Positions 53,490 through 61,441 of a DNA stretch of 64,000 nt are shown here, piece by piece. The DNA is from Longimicrobiaceae bacterium (GTDB lineage Bacteria; Gemmatimonadota; Gemmatimonadetes; Longimicrobiales; Longimicrobiaceae), in NCBI GenBank assembly GCA_036375715.1, contig DASVBS010000025.1, forward strand, positions 36,054 through 100,053, read 5' to 3'. A program made the position numbers and the translations under genes. Numbering within the stretch: the first letter of the stretch is position 1; each line of letters opens with the position of its first letter. The notes beneath the pieces were generated by a model, which did not search any database, was not told where the DNA came from, and was given only the letters and a program-made list of their open reading frames with translations.

Positions 53490-54516
53490 CCTCGAGCTGA
53501 GACCGGCCGAGCCGGACGACCTGGACGCGATCCTTTCGCTGATGCGTGCCAGCCTCGGCGTGGGATCGATCCCGCGCGAGCGACGCTTCTGGGAGTGGAA
53601 GCACGAGCGCAATCCATTCGGCCGGTCCCCGGTGCTCGTCGCCTGCGCGGGGCAGGAGCTGGTCGGAATGCGAGTCTTCATGCGTTGGGAATGGGTTTCC
53701 GGTGGGCGCACCTACCGAGCGGTCCGGGCGGTCGACACCGCGACCCATCCCGCTTGGCAGGGAAAGGGGATCTTCAAGCGTCTAACCCTCACGCTCGCTG
53801 ACCGGATGGCCGAAGAAGGGGTGCATTTCATCTACAACACCCCGAACGACCAGAGCCGCCCCGGCTACCTGAAAATGGGATGGACCTCGGTGGGGCGAAC
53901 CGACCTGTTGATCCGGCCGCTCCACCCTGCCCGCCTGGTCCGCGCGGTCGCCGGGCGAGGGACCGCGCGCTCGGCGATCCCGGCCCCGCTGGTCAGCGGA
54001 GACGGCTCCGAGCCAGCAGCCGTGGCGCTCGCGCGCAACGAGGTGGCAGCCTTCGCCGATCGAACGGTGGCGGAGTCGCCAACCGGCCGATTCACGACCG
54101 CGAGATCGGCTGCATACCTGCGCTGGAGGTACGGGGATGTGCCCGGCTTCGACTACCGCCTGACCGCGGCGGTAGAGGGTTCGGAAGGCGCAGTGATCAT
54201 CCACCGGGACCGCGAGCGAGGTCCCTTGCGCGAGCTGAGGATCTGCGATCTGCTGATCGGAGATACGCCCTCCTCACGAGCCGCCGCCCGCGCGCTGCTC
54301 CGACGCCTGCACGCCCGACCCTACGTCGACTACGTCTCCGCGATGGCTGCCCCCGGAAGCGCGGCGCGCAGCGTCCTGCTGCGGGCCGGCTACCTGCCGG
54401 CGTGGCGGCTCGGGCCGATCCTGACCGTGCGTCCCCTCAACCCGGCCCCCGGGGCGCCGAATCCGCGCCTTCGCTCCGCGTGGGCAGCCTCGATCGGCGA
54501 TCTCGAGCTTTTCTGA
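53479..54516 (+). CDS. GNAT-family acyltransferase
   Basis: 345 residues. The N-terminal GNAT domain (about 1-145) has LRPAEPDDLDAILSLM, AVDTATHPAWQGKGIFKRL (the acetyl-CoA pyrophosphate loop Q-x-x-G-x-G/A type) and IYNTPNDQSRPGYLKMGW. The second half (about 200-340) has a repeated GNAT-like pattern ending RSVLLRAGYLPAWRLGPI, so the protein may be a double-GNAT or FemX-like enzyme. It probably N- or O-acylates a sugar or sugar intermediate of the glycan. Confidence 0.82.
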   Translation: MAADLELRPAEPDDLDAILSLMRASLGVGSIPRERRFWEWKHERNPFGRSPVLVACAGQELVGMRVFMRWEWVSGGRTYRAVRAVDTATHPAWQGKGIFKRLTLTLADRMAEEGVHFIYNTPNDQSRPGYLKMGWTSVGRTDLLIRPLHPARLVRAVAGRGTARSAIPAPLVSGDGSEPAAVALARNEVAAFADRTVAESPTGRFTTARSAAYLRWRYGDVPGFDYRLTAAVEGSEGAVIIHRDRERGPLRELRICDLLIGDTPSSRAAARALLRRLHARPYVDYVSAMAAPGSAARSVLLRAGYLPAWRLGPILTVRPLNPAPGAPNPRLRSAWAASIGDLELF

Positions 54517-54568
54517 AGGAACCCTTTGAAGGAGCTCCGGCCGACTTGCCGGATGCGGGCTGACCCCG

Positions 54569-55882
54569 ATGGGCGACTTCCTCCCTTACACCGACGACGG
54601 CGACATCCTGCTGGATCCCCTGGGGACGATGGTGTCGCTCGCGGTGCTGGTCGTGCTCGCGCTGGCAGTGAGTCGCTCCCGCACGCCGCGCGATCTCAAG
54701 CGCGTGCTCTACCTCGCCATCGCGCTGCGCGGTGCGGGCGCGCTCGCGCGTTACATGATCCTCTTCGGGATCTACGGCGGCTCTGGGGATGCCCGACTGT
54801 ACTACCGTGGCGGCCTCATCTACGCCGGAGAGCTCTGGAAGCTGAACCCGGGTCCGCTGTTCAACCCGATCAACTGGCAGGGCGGCATCTGGCACGGAAC
54901 GCAGTTCGTCTACTTTCCGGCAGCCTTTGTCACCGCCTTCACCGGCCCCAGCATGCTGGGGGCGTTCATCATCTTTTCGCTGTTCGCCTTCGCCGGGCTG
55001 TATGGGTTCCTGGTTGCGTTCCGTCGCTCGTACCCCCACGTCTCCGCAGCCAGATACGCGCGCTGGCTCTTCTTCTTCCCCGCCCTCTGGTACTGGCCGT
55101 CGAGCATCGGCAAAGAGGCGATCGTCCTGTTGGGTCTGGGGATGTGTATCGCCGGATACATCGGGCGGAGCGAGCGCATCAACTGGCCCCTATTCCTCGC
55201 CGGCCTCTTCCTGATCTACGGCGTGCGTCCGCAGGTGCTGGTCGTGGTCCTCGCCTCGCTGATAGCGGGGCACGGCCTCTCGCTGCTCTCTCACCGGTGG
55301 ACACCCAGGCACATCCTGCAGGCGGTCGCCCTCGCGGCGGCAGCGGTCGTGGGTGTGGGCGTCGCCATGCAGGCGGAGGGGGTGGAAAGCTTCAGTGTGG
55401 AGGGGGTCCAGGGCTACATCGAGGAGGAGGGGGCTCGGGAGCTGGGCGGCGAGAGCGCCATCGCACCGGTCGAGATCGGCGTGGCCGGCGCGCCGGTGGC
55501 GCTGATCAACGTCCTGCTGCGCCCGTTCCCGTGGGAGGCGCACAACCCGATGGCCCTCTTTGCTTCGCTGCAGATGATCGGCTTCTGGGCCATCGTCTGG
55601 GTTCGTCGACGCCAGTTCGTGCAGGTGCTCAGGCACTGGCGCAGCGACCGCCTCATCCGTGTCGCCATTCCTTTCGTCCTGCTGTACTCGCTGGCGCTCG
55701 GCTTCGTGGTGGCCAACATGGGGCTCATCGACCGCCAGCGGATCTTCATCTTCCCCTTCCTCTTCCTTCTGGCGGAAGCGGCGCCGGTTTCCCGCATTCG
55801 AACTGCGCCGGTCGTCCGTCGCGCCTGGACTCGGGAGCCGCGGAGGCGAAGGGCCGAGGCGGCGGAGCAATCCTCCACATGA
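54569..55882 (+). CDS. Multi-pass membrane protein, possible polysaccharide polymerase
   Basis: 437 residues with about ten transmembrane helices and a periplasmic loop near residues 275-310 rich in Glu. Segments such as GDARLYYRGGLIYAGELWKLNPG near the start, and FFPALWYWPSSIGKEAIVLLGLG in the middle, recall membrane proteins of the Wzy/EpsG-like or mannosyltransferase-like type; the WPSSIGKEA stretch is often seen in polysaccharide polymerase-like families. It lacks the WaaL pattern of the protein at 28742. No residue can be assigned as catalytic. Position inside the glycan operon supports polymerase or acyl/glycosyl transfer in the membrane. Confidence 0.65.
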   Translation: MGDFLPYTDDGDILLDPLGTMVSLAVLVVLALAVSRSRTPRDLKRVLYLAIALRGAGALARYMILFGIYGGSGDARLYYRGGLIYAGELWKLNPGPLFNPINWQGGIWHGTQFVYFPAAFVTAFTGPSMLGAFIIFSLFAFAGLYGFLVAFRRSYPHVSAARYARWLFFFPALWYWPSSIGKEAIVLLGLGMCIAGYIGRSERINWPLFLAGLFLIYGVRPQVLVVVLASLIAGHGLSLLSHRWTPRHILQAVALAAAAVVGVGVAMQAEGVESFSVEGVQGYIEEEGARELGGESAIAPVEIGVAGAPVALINVLLRPFPWEAHNPMALFASLQMIGFWAIVWVRRRQFVQVLRHWRSDRLIRVAIPFVLLYSLALGFVVANMGLIDRQRIFIFPFLFLLAEAAPVSRIRTAPVVRRAWTREPRRRRAEAAEQSST

Positions 55883-55889
55883 GCGGGCG

Positions 55890-56930
55890 ATGAGTGGCGA
55901 GCCCCGTCACCCCGGTGCGCTCGTCCTCTCCCTCGACTTCGAGCTGCACTGGGGGGTGCGCGACCACTGCCCGCCCGGCTCGCCCTACGAGCGCAACCTG
56001 CTCGCCGCGCGAGAGGTGATCCCGAAAATCCTCGAGCTGTTCGAGGACTACGACATCGCGGCCACCTGGGCGACCGTCGGGTTCCTCTTTGCGCGCAACC
56101 GGCAGGAGCTGGAGCGGTTCAGGCCCGCCGTATTGCCACGTTATCGCAACCCGCGCCTGGATCCCTACCTGCAGCCGGTGGGGGAGGATGAGGAGACCGA
56201 TCCGCTCCACTACGCTCCTAGCCTGATCGCCCGCATCGCGGCGACGCCGCGCCAGGAGATCGCCACCCACACCTACTGCCACTTCTTCTGCCACGACGCG
56301 ATTTCCGGAGCAGAGAGCTTTCGCGCCGACCTGCGTTCGGCGGCGGCGATCGCGGCGGAGCGCGGCTTCGTGCTGCGCTCGATCGTCTTCCCGCGCAACC
56401 AGCGCGACCCGGCCTACGACCCCTGGCTGAAGGAGGCGGGGATCGTTGCTTACCGCGGCAACCCGCACACGCGCATGTGGAGCTTCGTGGGCACCGCGGA
56501 GGGGGCGAGCCCCGGCCGCAGAGCAGCTCGCCTGGCGGACACCTACCTCCCCGTGAGCGGGGACGGGAGTGTCGGGTGGGACGAGCTCGTCCGGCCGTCG
56601 GGCCTGGTCGACGTACGCGCCAGTTTCATCCTGCGCCCGTTCCATCCCCGGCGGGCACTGCTCGAGCCGCTGCGCCGCGCCCGCCTTCGCGCAGCGGTCC
56701 GCAGCGCGGCCAGGCGAGGACGAATCCTGCACCTGTGGTGGCATCCACACAACTTCGGCGCACATCCGAACGAATCTTTGGAGACACTTCGCGCACTGCT
56801 TGAGGAGGTATGCGAGTGCCGAACCCGGTATGGAATGCGATCCATGACCATGCGAGATGTCGCAGAGCGGGTGTTGCAGCCGGGTCTGGCGGATGATCCC
56901 GGTGGGTATGCCGCCGCTCTTCGGGGGTGA
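55890..56930 (+). CDS. Polysaccharide deacetylase (NodB/CE4 family)
   Basis: 346 residues from the ATG at 55890, eight bases after the preceding stop. CE4 motifs: LSLDFELHWG (motif 1, catalytic-base Asp), THTYCHFFC (motif 2, two metal His), FPRNQRDPAYDP (motif 3 Arg) and LHLWWHPHNFG (motif 5 His). It removes N-acetyl groups from glycan amino sugars. No signal peptide is seen, so this enzyme may act in the cytoplasm on an intermediate, in contrast to exported deacetylases such as PgaB. Confidence 0.92.
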   Translation: MSGEPRHPGALVLSLDFELHWGVRDHCPPGSPYERNLLAAREVIPKILELFEDYDIAATWATVGFLFARNRQELERFRPAVLPRYRNPRLDPYLQPVGEDEETDPLHYAPSLIARIAATPRQEIATHTYCHFFCHDAISGAESFRADLRSAAAIAAERGFVLRSIVFPRNQRDPAYDPWLKEAGIVAYRGNPHTRMWSFVGTAEGASPGRRAARLADTYLPVSGDGSVGWDELVRPSGLVDVRASFILRPFHPRRALLEPLRRARLRAAVRSAARRGRILHLWWHPHNFGAHPNESLETLRALLEEVCECRTRYGMRSMTMRDVAERVLQPGLADDPGGYAAALRG

Positions 56931-56956
56931 CATGATCCGGTTCTCCTCTCGAGAAG

Positions 56957-58177
56957 ATGAGCTTCGCGCTCCTTCACGTGACGACCGTCTCGATGTCGCT
57001 GACCTTTCTTCGAGGTCAGGTCGCCTTCATGAAGGAGCGCGGCGTGCGCGTGCACGTCGTTTCCTCTCCCGGGCCTGAGCTCGAGGAATTCACCGCGCGC
57101 GAGGGCGTCACCGTCAGCGCCGTGGAGATGTCCCGGCGCATCACCCCCCTGCAGGATCTCGTCGCCATCACTCGCCTCGTCCGGGAGCTTTCGCGCGTCC
57201 GTCCGGTCATCGTTCACGCCCACACACCCAAGGGCGGGCTGCTAGGGATGATCGCGGCCGCGGTCCGCGGCGTCCCCGTTCGCGTCTACCATCTGCGGGG
57301 CTTGCCCCTGATGGGCGCGACCGGCTGGAAGCGCCGGCTCCTGTGGACGACCGAATGGCTCGCCTGTGCGCTCGCCCACCAGGTCTTCTGCGTCAGCGGC
57401 TCGGTCTGTCGGGAGGCGGTGGCGCAGGGGATCTGCCCGGTATCCAAGATCAAGGTGCTGCTGGGCGGAAGCGGCAACGGGGTGGATGCCAGAGGACGCT
57501 TCGACCCCGGCCGCTTGGATCCCGGCACGAGAGAACGGGTGCGAGAGCGCCTCGGGATACCCACGGGCGCGACGGTGATCGGCTACGTCGGCCGGATCGT
57601 GCGGGACAAGGGGGTGGTGGAGCTGGTCCAGGCCTGGAGCGAACTGCGGGAGACCCATCCCGATCTACACCTGCTGATCGTCGGGCCCTTCGAGCCCCAG
57701 GACCCGGTGCCCGAGGCAGTGGCGCGCCGGCTTCGCGAGGATCCTCGGATCCACCCGGTCGGGCTGGATTGGAATACACCGCCGCTCTACACGGCCATGG
57801 ATGTCGTAGCCCTCCCCAGCTACCGCGAGGGCTTTCCCAACGTGCCGCTCGAAGCCGCTGCGATGGAGCTTGCCGTGGTGGCCACCCGCATTCCCGGATG
57901 CGTCGACGCGGTGGTGGACGGGTGCACTGGCACACTCGTGCCGCCCCGCGACGCCGCGGCTCTACGGGATGCCCTGCAGCGCTATCTCGAAGACCCCGAC
58001 CTGCGCAGGCGTCACGGCCGCGCGGCTCGTGCACGCGTGCTGGCCGACTTCGAACCCGAGGCCATCTGGAGCGCGCTCTTCGAGGAATATCAGCGGCTGC
58101 TGCGGCAGCGGGGCAGGATGCCACCCACGCTCACTGTCGGCGACCGCAGGGCGGACGAGGTGGTGTCCACGACGTGA
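56957..58177 (+). CDS. Glycosyltransferase family 4
   Basis: 406 residues. The N-domain has TVSMSLTFLRGQVAFMKERGVRVHVVSSPG and VIVHAHTPKGGLLGMIAA, typical of the WbpH/PglA-like subgroup. The C-domain has IGYVGRIVRDKGVVELVQAW, HLLIVGPFEPQDP and VALPSYREGFPNVPLEAAAMELAVVATRIPGC. It probably adds the second sugar onto the primer made by the PglC-like enzyme encoded 40 bases downstream, as PglA follows PglC; this is by gene order only. Confidence 0.93.
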   Translation: MSFALLHVTTVSMSLTFLRGQVAFMKERGVRVHVVSSPGPELEEFTAREGVTVSAVEMSRRITPLQDLVAITRLVRELSRVRPVIVHAHTPKGGLLGMIAAAVRGVPVRVYHLRGLPLMGATGWKRRLLWTTEWLACALAHQVFCVSGSVCREAVAQGICPVSKIKVLLGGSGNGVDARGRFDPGRLDPGTRERVRERLGIPTGATVIGYVGRIVRDKGVVELVQAWSELRETHPDLHLLIVGPFEPQDPVPEAVARRLREDPRIHPVGLDWNTPPLYTAMDVVALPSYREGFPNVPLEAAAMELAVVATRIPGCVDAVVDGCTGTLVPPRDAAALRDALQRYLEDPDLRRRHGRAARARVLADFEPEAIWSALFEEYQRLLRQRGRMPPTLTVGDRRADEVVSTT

Positions 58178-58217
58178 ACGCGGGGGAGGAGCGCCTCGGA
58201 AAGGTAGGTCGACGCCG

Positions 58218-58847
58218 ATGGGGACCTCGGTACGCGCGCCAGTTGGCCGGGAGATCGTCAAGCGCACACTCGACGTCTCGGTGGCGCTGGTCGGCTTGAT
58301 CCTCCTGCTGCCGATTCTGTTGGCCGTGGCGGCGGCCGTGCGGCTGACGCTGGGCTCGCCCGTGATCTTTCGACAGCTCCGTCCCGGACTGCACGGACGG
58401 CCGTTCATGCTGTTGAAGTTCTGCACCATGAACGACCGCCGGGATGTCAACGGGCAGCTATTGCCCGACGAGCTCCGGTTGACCCGGCTGGGACGATTCC
58501 TTCGCGCGACCAGTCTGGACGAGCTCCCGCAGTTGTGGAACGTCCTGCGTGGAGACATGAGCCTGGTGGGGCCGCGTCCGCTGCTGATGGAATACCTGCC
58601 GCTCTACACGCCTGAGCAGGCGCGCCGCCACGAGGTGCGCCCGGGGGTGACCGGATTGGCGCAGGTCAGCGGACGCAACGAGCTGGATTGGGCGGAACGC
58701 CTGCGACTGGACGTCTGGTACGTCGACAATCGCTCGACACTGCTCGACCTGAAGATCCTCCTGCGAACGGTGGGGAAGGTTCTCACCGGCGCTGGAATTC
58801 ACCAGCGGGGCCACGTCACCATGGAACGTTTCACGGGGACCGGATGA
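58218..58847 (+). CDS. PglC-like phosphoglycosyl transferase (bacterial sugar transferase)
   Basis: 209 residues, the minimal size of the PglC group. After one membrane re-entrant helix (VALVGLILLLPILLAVAAAV) come the family motifs SPVIFRQLRPGLHGRPFMLLKFCTMN, SLDELPQLWNVLRGDMSLVGPRPLL (the catalytic Asp-Glu pair, residues about 114-115) and RPGVTGLAQVSGRN. It moves a sugar-1-phosphate from UDP to undecaprenyl phosphate, starting the glycan. Neighbouring PglD-PglE suggests the sugar is di-N-acetylbacillosamine. The ATG at 58218 has only a weak Shine-Dalgarno. Confidence 0.94.
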   Translation: MGTSVRAPVGREIVKRTLDVSVALVGLILLLPILLAVAAAVRLTLGSPVIFRQLRPGLHGRPFMLLKFCTMNDRRDVNGQLLPDELRLTRLGRFLRATSLDELPQLWNVLRGDMSLVGPRPLLMEYLPLYTPEQARRHEVRPGVTGLAQVSGRNELDWAERLRLDVWYVDNRSTLLDLKILLRTVGKVLTGAGIHQRGHVTMERFTGTG

Positions 58848-60724
58848 GCGCCTATCTCGTCTGGGGCGGTGGCGGACATGGCAAGGTAGTGGCCGACCTC
58901 ATCCGCGCCGCCGGGCACGAAGTCGCCGGCTTCATCGACGCCGATCCGGACAGGTTCGGCGCAGTGGTCGAGCCCGGAGGCGGCCGCGTGACGGCATTGC
59001 AGGAGCCCTTCATTGCCACGCTGCGAGCCACGCGGCGGCTCCCCGAAGGCGTCGATGCGGTCGCGGTGGCGGTGGGGGACAACCGACGCCGCCTGGAGCT
59101 CTGCGACCTGCTGGGGGATCTGATTGCACCGGCCCTGGTGCATCCCCACGCCACCGTCAGCCCCACCGCCCGAATCGGCGGTGGCACCGTCGTCTTCGCG
59201 GGGGCGGTGGTCAACTCCGGAGCCGAGGTCGGCCGGGGCGTCATCGTCAACACCGGTGCGATCGTAGAGCACGACTGCCACATCGGGGACGGGGCGCACC
59301 TCTCGCCGGGGGTCGCGCTCGGCGGTGGCGTCTCGATCGGACGACGTAGCTGGATTGGACTGGGCGCCTCGGTGATCCACCGCGTTTCCGTGGGCCACGA
59401 CGTCACGGTGGGGGCCGGCGCCGCGGTGATCCGGGACGTAGAGGATTCCTCATGCGTGGTCGGCGTGCCGGCCCGCCCTATCCTGCGCTCCGGCGAGACA
59501 GCCATCGAGCGACCCAAGCGGATTTACCTCTCCCCACCGCACATGAGCGGGTTGGAGACGCAGTTCGTCTCCGAGGCGTTCCGCTCCAACTGGGTCGCCC
59601 CGCTGGGCCCGAACGTGGATCAGTTCGAGGCGGAGTTCTGCGACGCGGTGGGCGTAAGCCACGCGGTCGCGCTCTCGTCGGGAACCGCCGCGCTCCACCT
59701 CGCCCTGCGCCTTATCGGTGTGGGGCCGGGAGACGAGGTGCTCGTCAGCACGCTCACGTTCGCCGCCAGCGTGAACCCGATCCTCTACCTGGGCGCCTCA
59801 CCGATCTTCATCGACAGCGAGGAGGTGTCGTGGAATCTGGATCCGGCCCTGCTCGCGGAGGTCCTGGAGGAGCGCAGCCGGAACGGGCCGATGCCCCGTG
59901 CCCTGGTCCTGGTCCACCTGTACGGCCAGACCGCGAATCTCGATCCGATCCAGGAGATCTGTCGCCGCTATGGCGTGGCTCTGGTGGAGGACGCGGCAGA
60001 GGCGCTGGGAGCGACCTATCGTGGGCGCCCGGCGGGCAGCTTCGGTCAGGCGGGGATCTACTCCTTCAACGGCAACAAGATCATCACCACGTCGGGCGGG
60101 GGCATGCTCGTCTCCGATGACGAGGAGCTCGTCGAACACGCCCGGATGCTGGCGACACAGGCGCGCGACCCGGCGCCCCACTACCAGCATTCCGAAATCG
60201 GCTACAACTACCGCATGAGCAATGTCCTGGCCGGCATCGGTCGGGGTCAGATCCGTGTGCTTCCGGAGAGGGTCGAGGCGCGTCGGCGCAACTTCGAGCG
60301 GTATTACGAAGCCTTGCGCTCCGTCCCCGGCATCGGCTTCATGCCGGAGGCTCCCTGGGGACACGCCACTCGCTGGCTCACCTGCATTACGGTCGACCCG
60401 AAGGAGTTCGGCCGCGACCGGGAGGACGTGCTACGGTGCCTCGAGGCGCTGGACGTCGAAGCCCGACCGGTCTGGAAGCCGATGCACCTGCAACCCGTCT
60501 TCGCCGGGTATCCCTCGGTGGGAGGGGCCGTGGCGGAGAGACTCTTCACGGCCGGACTCTGTTTGCCGTCGGGCTCGAACCTCGCGGAGAGCGACATCGC
60601 CCGGGTGATCGACGCGATCGTGCGGCTCTCCAGGGTGCGACGGTACCGCACGCGGCGGCGAATGCTTCCGCGGAGGGCCCCGGAGCCCGTCGCCCCGGAG
60701 ATGACACCCCTGTCTGCCTCATGA
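58844..60724 (+). CDS. PglD-PglE fusion: sugar N-acetyltransferase plus aminotransferase
   Basis: 626 residues; ATG overlaps the previous stop (ATGA). Residues 1-215 are a PglD-like left-handed beta-helix acetyltransferase: GGGGHGKVVADLIRAAGHEV at the start, then hexapeptide repeats (VIVNTGAIVEHDCHIGDGAHL) containing the catalytic-type His of EHDCHIG. Residues about 226-615 are a DegT/DnrJ/EryC1/StrS aminotransferase: VALSSGTAALHLALR, VEDAAEALGA and SFNGNKIITT with the PLP-binding Lys. Together they convert the 4-keto sugar made by the dehydratase at 35715 to the 4-acetamido sugar of bacillosamine type. In most genomes these are separate genes. Confidence 0.93.
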   Translation: MSAYLVWGGGGHGKVVADLIRAAGHEVAGFIDADPDRFGAVVEPGGGRVTALQEPFIATLRATRRLPEGVDAVAVAVGDNRRRLELCDLLGDLIAPALVHPHATVSPTARIGGGTVVFAGAVVNSGAEVGRGVIVNTGAIVEHDCHIGDGAHLSPGVALGGGVSIGRRSWIGLGASVIHRVSVGHDVTVGAGAAVIRDVEDSSCVVGVPARPILRSGETAIERPKRIYLSPPHMSGLETQFVSEAFRSNWVAPLGPNVDQFEAEFCDAVGVSHAVALSSGTAALHLALRLIGVGPGDEVLVSTLTFAASVNPILYLGASPIFIDSEEVSWNLDPALLAEVLEERSRNGPMPRALVLVHLYGQTANLDPIQEICRRYGVALVEDAAEALGATYRGRPAGSFGQAGIYSFNGNKIITTSGGGMLVSDDEELVEHARMLATQARDPAPHYQHSEIGYNYRMSNVLAGIGRGQIRVLPERVEARRRNFERYYEALRSVPGIGFMPEAPWGHATRWLTCITVDPKEFGRDREDVLRCLEALDVEARPVWKPMHLQPVFAGYPSVGGAVAERLFTAGLCLPSGSNLAESDIARVIDAIVRLSRVRRYRTRRRMLPRRAPEPVAPEMTPLSAS

Positions 60725-60783
60725 CGTCCCGTTGCCCCAGCCCGGGCTCGTACGCTCGCGCCCACTTCCACTCCGGCTGGCTC

Positions 60784-61434
60784 ATGAGATCGCTGACCGC
60801 GCTCCTCCTCGTTCTGATCTGGACTGTCGCCGCCGCCCCGCTCGCAGCTCAGTTCCCGGGAACCGCGACCTCGTCGGAAGACGAGCTCGTGCCCGCCTTC
60901 AGCGTCGGAGACGCCATACGCATCTCCGTGTGGGGCCATCCGGAGCTGAGCGGCGAGTTCGAGATCGGCGCGGACAGCACCATCATTCACCCGGTCTACC
61001 AGACCATCCCGGTAGCGGGGCGATCCCTGGAAACGGTTACGGAATCGGTGCGAACGGTGCTCCGCCGCTTCCTGGCGGAACCGGAGTTCGTCGTGGAGCC
61101 GCTCATCCGTGTGAGCGTGGGCGGAGCGGTCACCTCTCCCAACATCTACACCTTCACCTCGTATACCACCGTCGCGCAGGCGGTTACCAGGGCGGGGCCC
61201 CTGCGGCACGCCGCGCTCGAGCGAGTGAGGGTCCTGCGAGCGGGTGGAACGATGTACGTGGACGTGACCCGTCCCTACATCGAGATATCGCATCTGCGCC
61301 TGCGCACGGGCGACCAGGTCATCGTCGATCCCAAGCACAACATCTGGCGGGAATACATCCGCCCGGCCGTCCAGACTGCCGGCTCGGTGGCGTCGCTGGC
61401 GTGGCTGTTCCTGCGGATCACCCGCGTCCTGTAG
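60784..61434 (+). CDS. Polysaccharide export protein (Wza/SLBB family)
   Basis: 216 residues from the ATG at 60784, which gives a clean signal peptide (LTALLLVLIWTVAAAPLAAQ). An earlier ATG at 60721 overlaps the previous stop and would add 21 residues; it may be used. The Poly_export domain (SVGDAIRISVWGHPELSGEFEIGADSTI) and an SLBB region (VSVGGAVTSPNIYTFTSYTTVAQAVTRAGP) are present. No lipobox Cys and a hydrophobic C-terminus, so it is shorter than Wza. It would link to the tyrosine autokinase encoded eight bases downstream and carry polymer across the envelope. Confidence 0.9.
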   Translation: MRSLTALLLVLIWTVAAAPLAAQFPGTATSSEDELVPAFSVGDAIRISVWGHPELSGEFEIGADSTIIHPVYQTIPVAGRSLETVTESVRTVLRRFLAEPEFVVEPLIRVSVGGAVTSPNIYTFTSYTTVAQAVTRAGPLRHAALERVRVLRAGGTMYVDVTRPYIEISHLRLRTGDQVIVDPKHNIWREYIRPAVQTAGSVASLAWLFLRITRVL

Positions 61435-61441
61435 GTGACCG

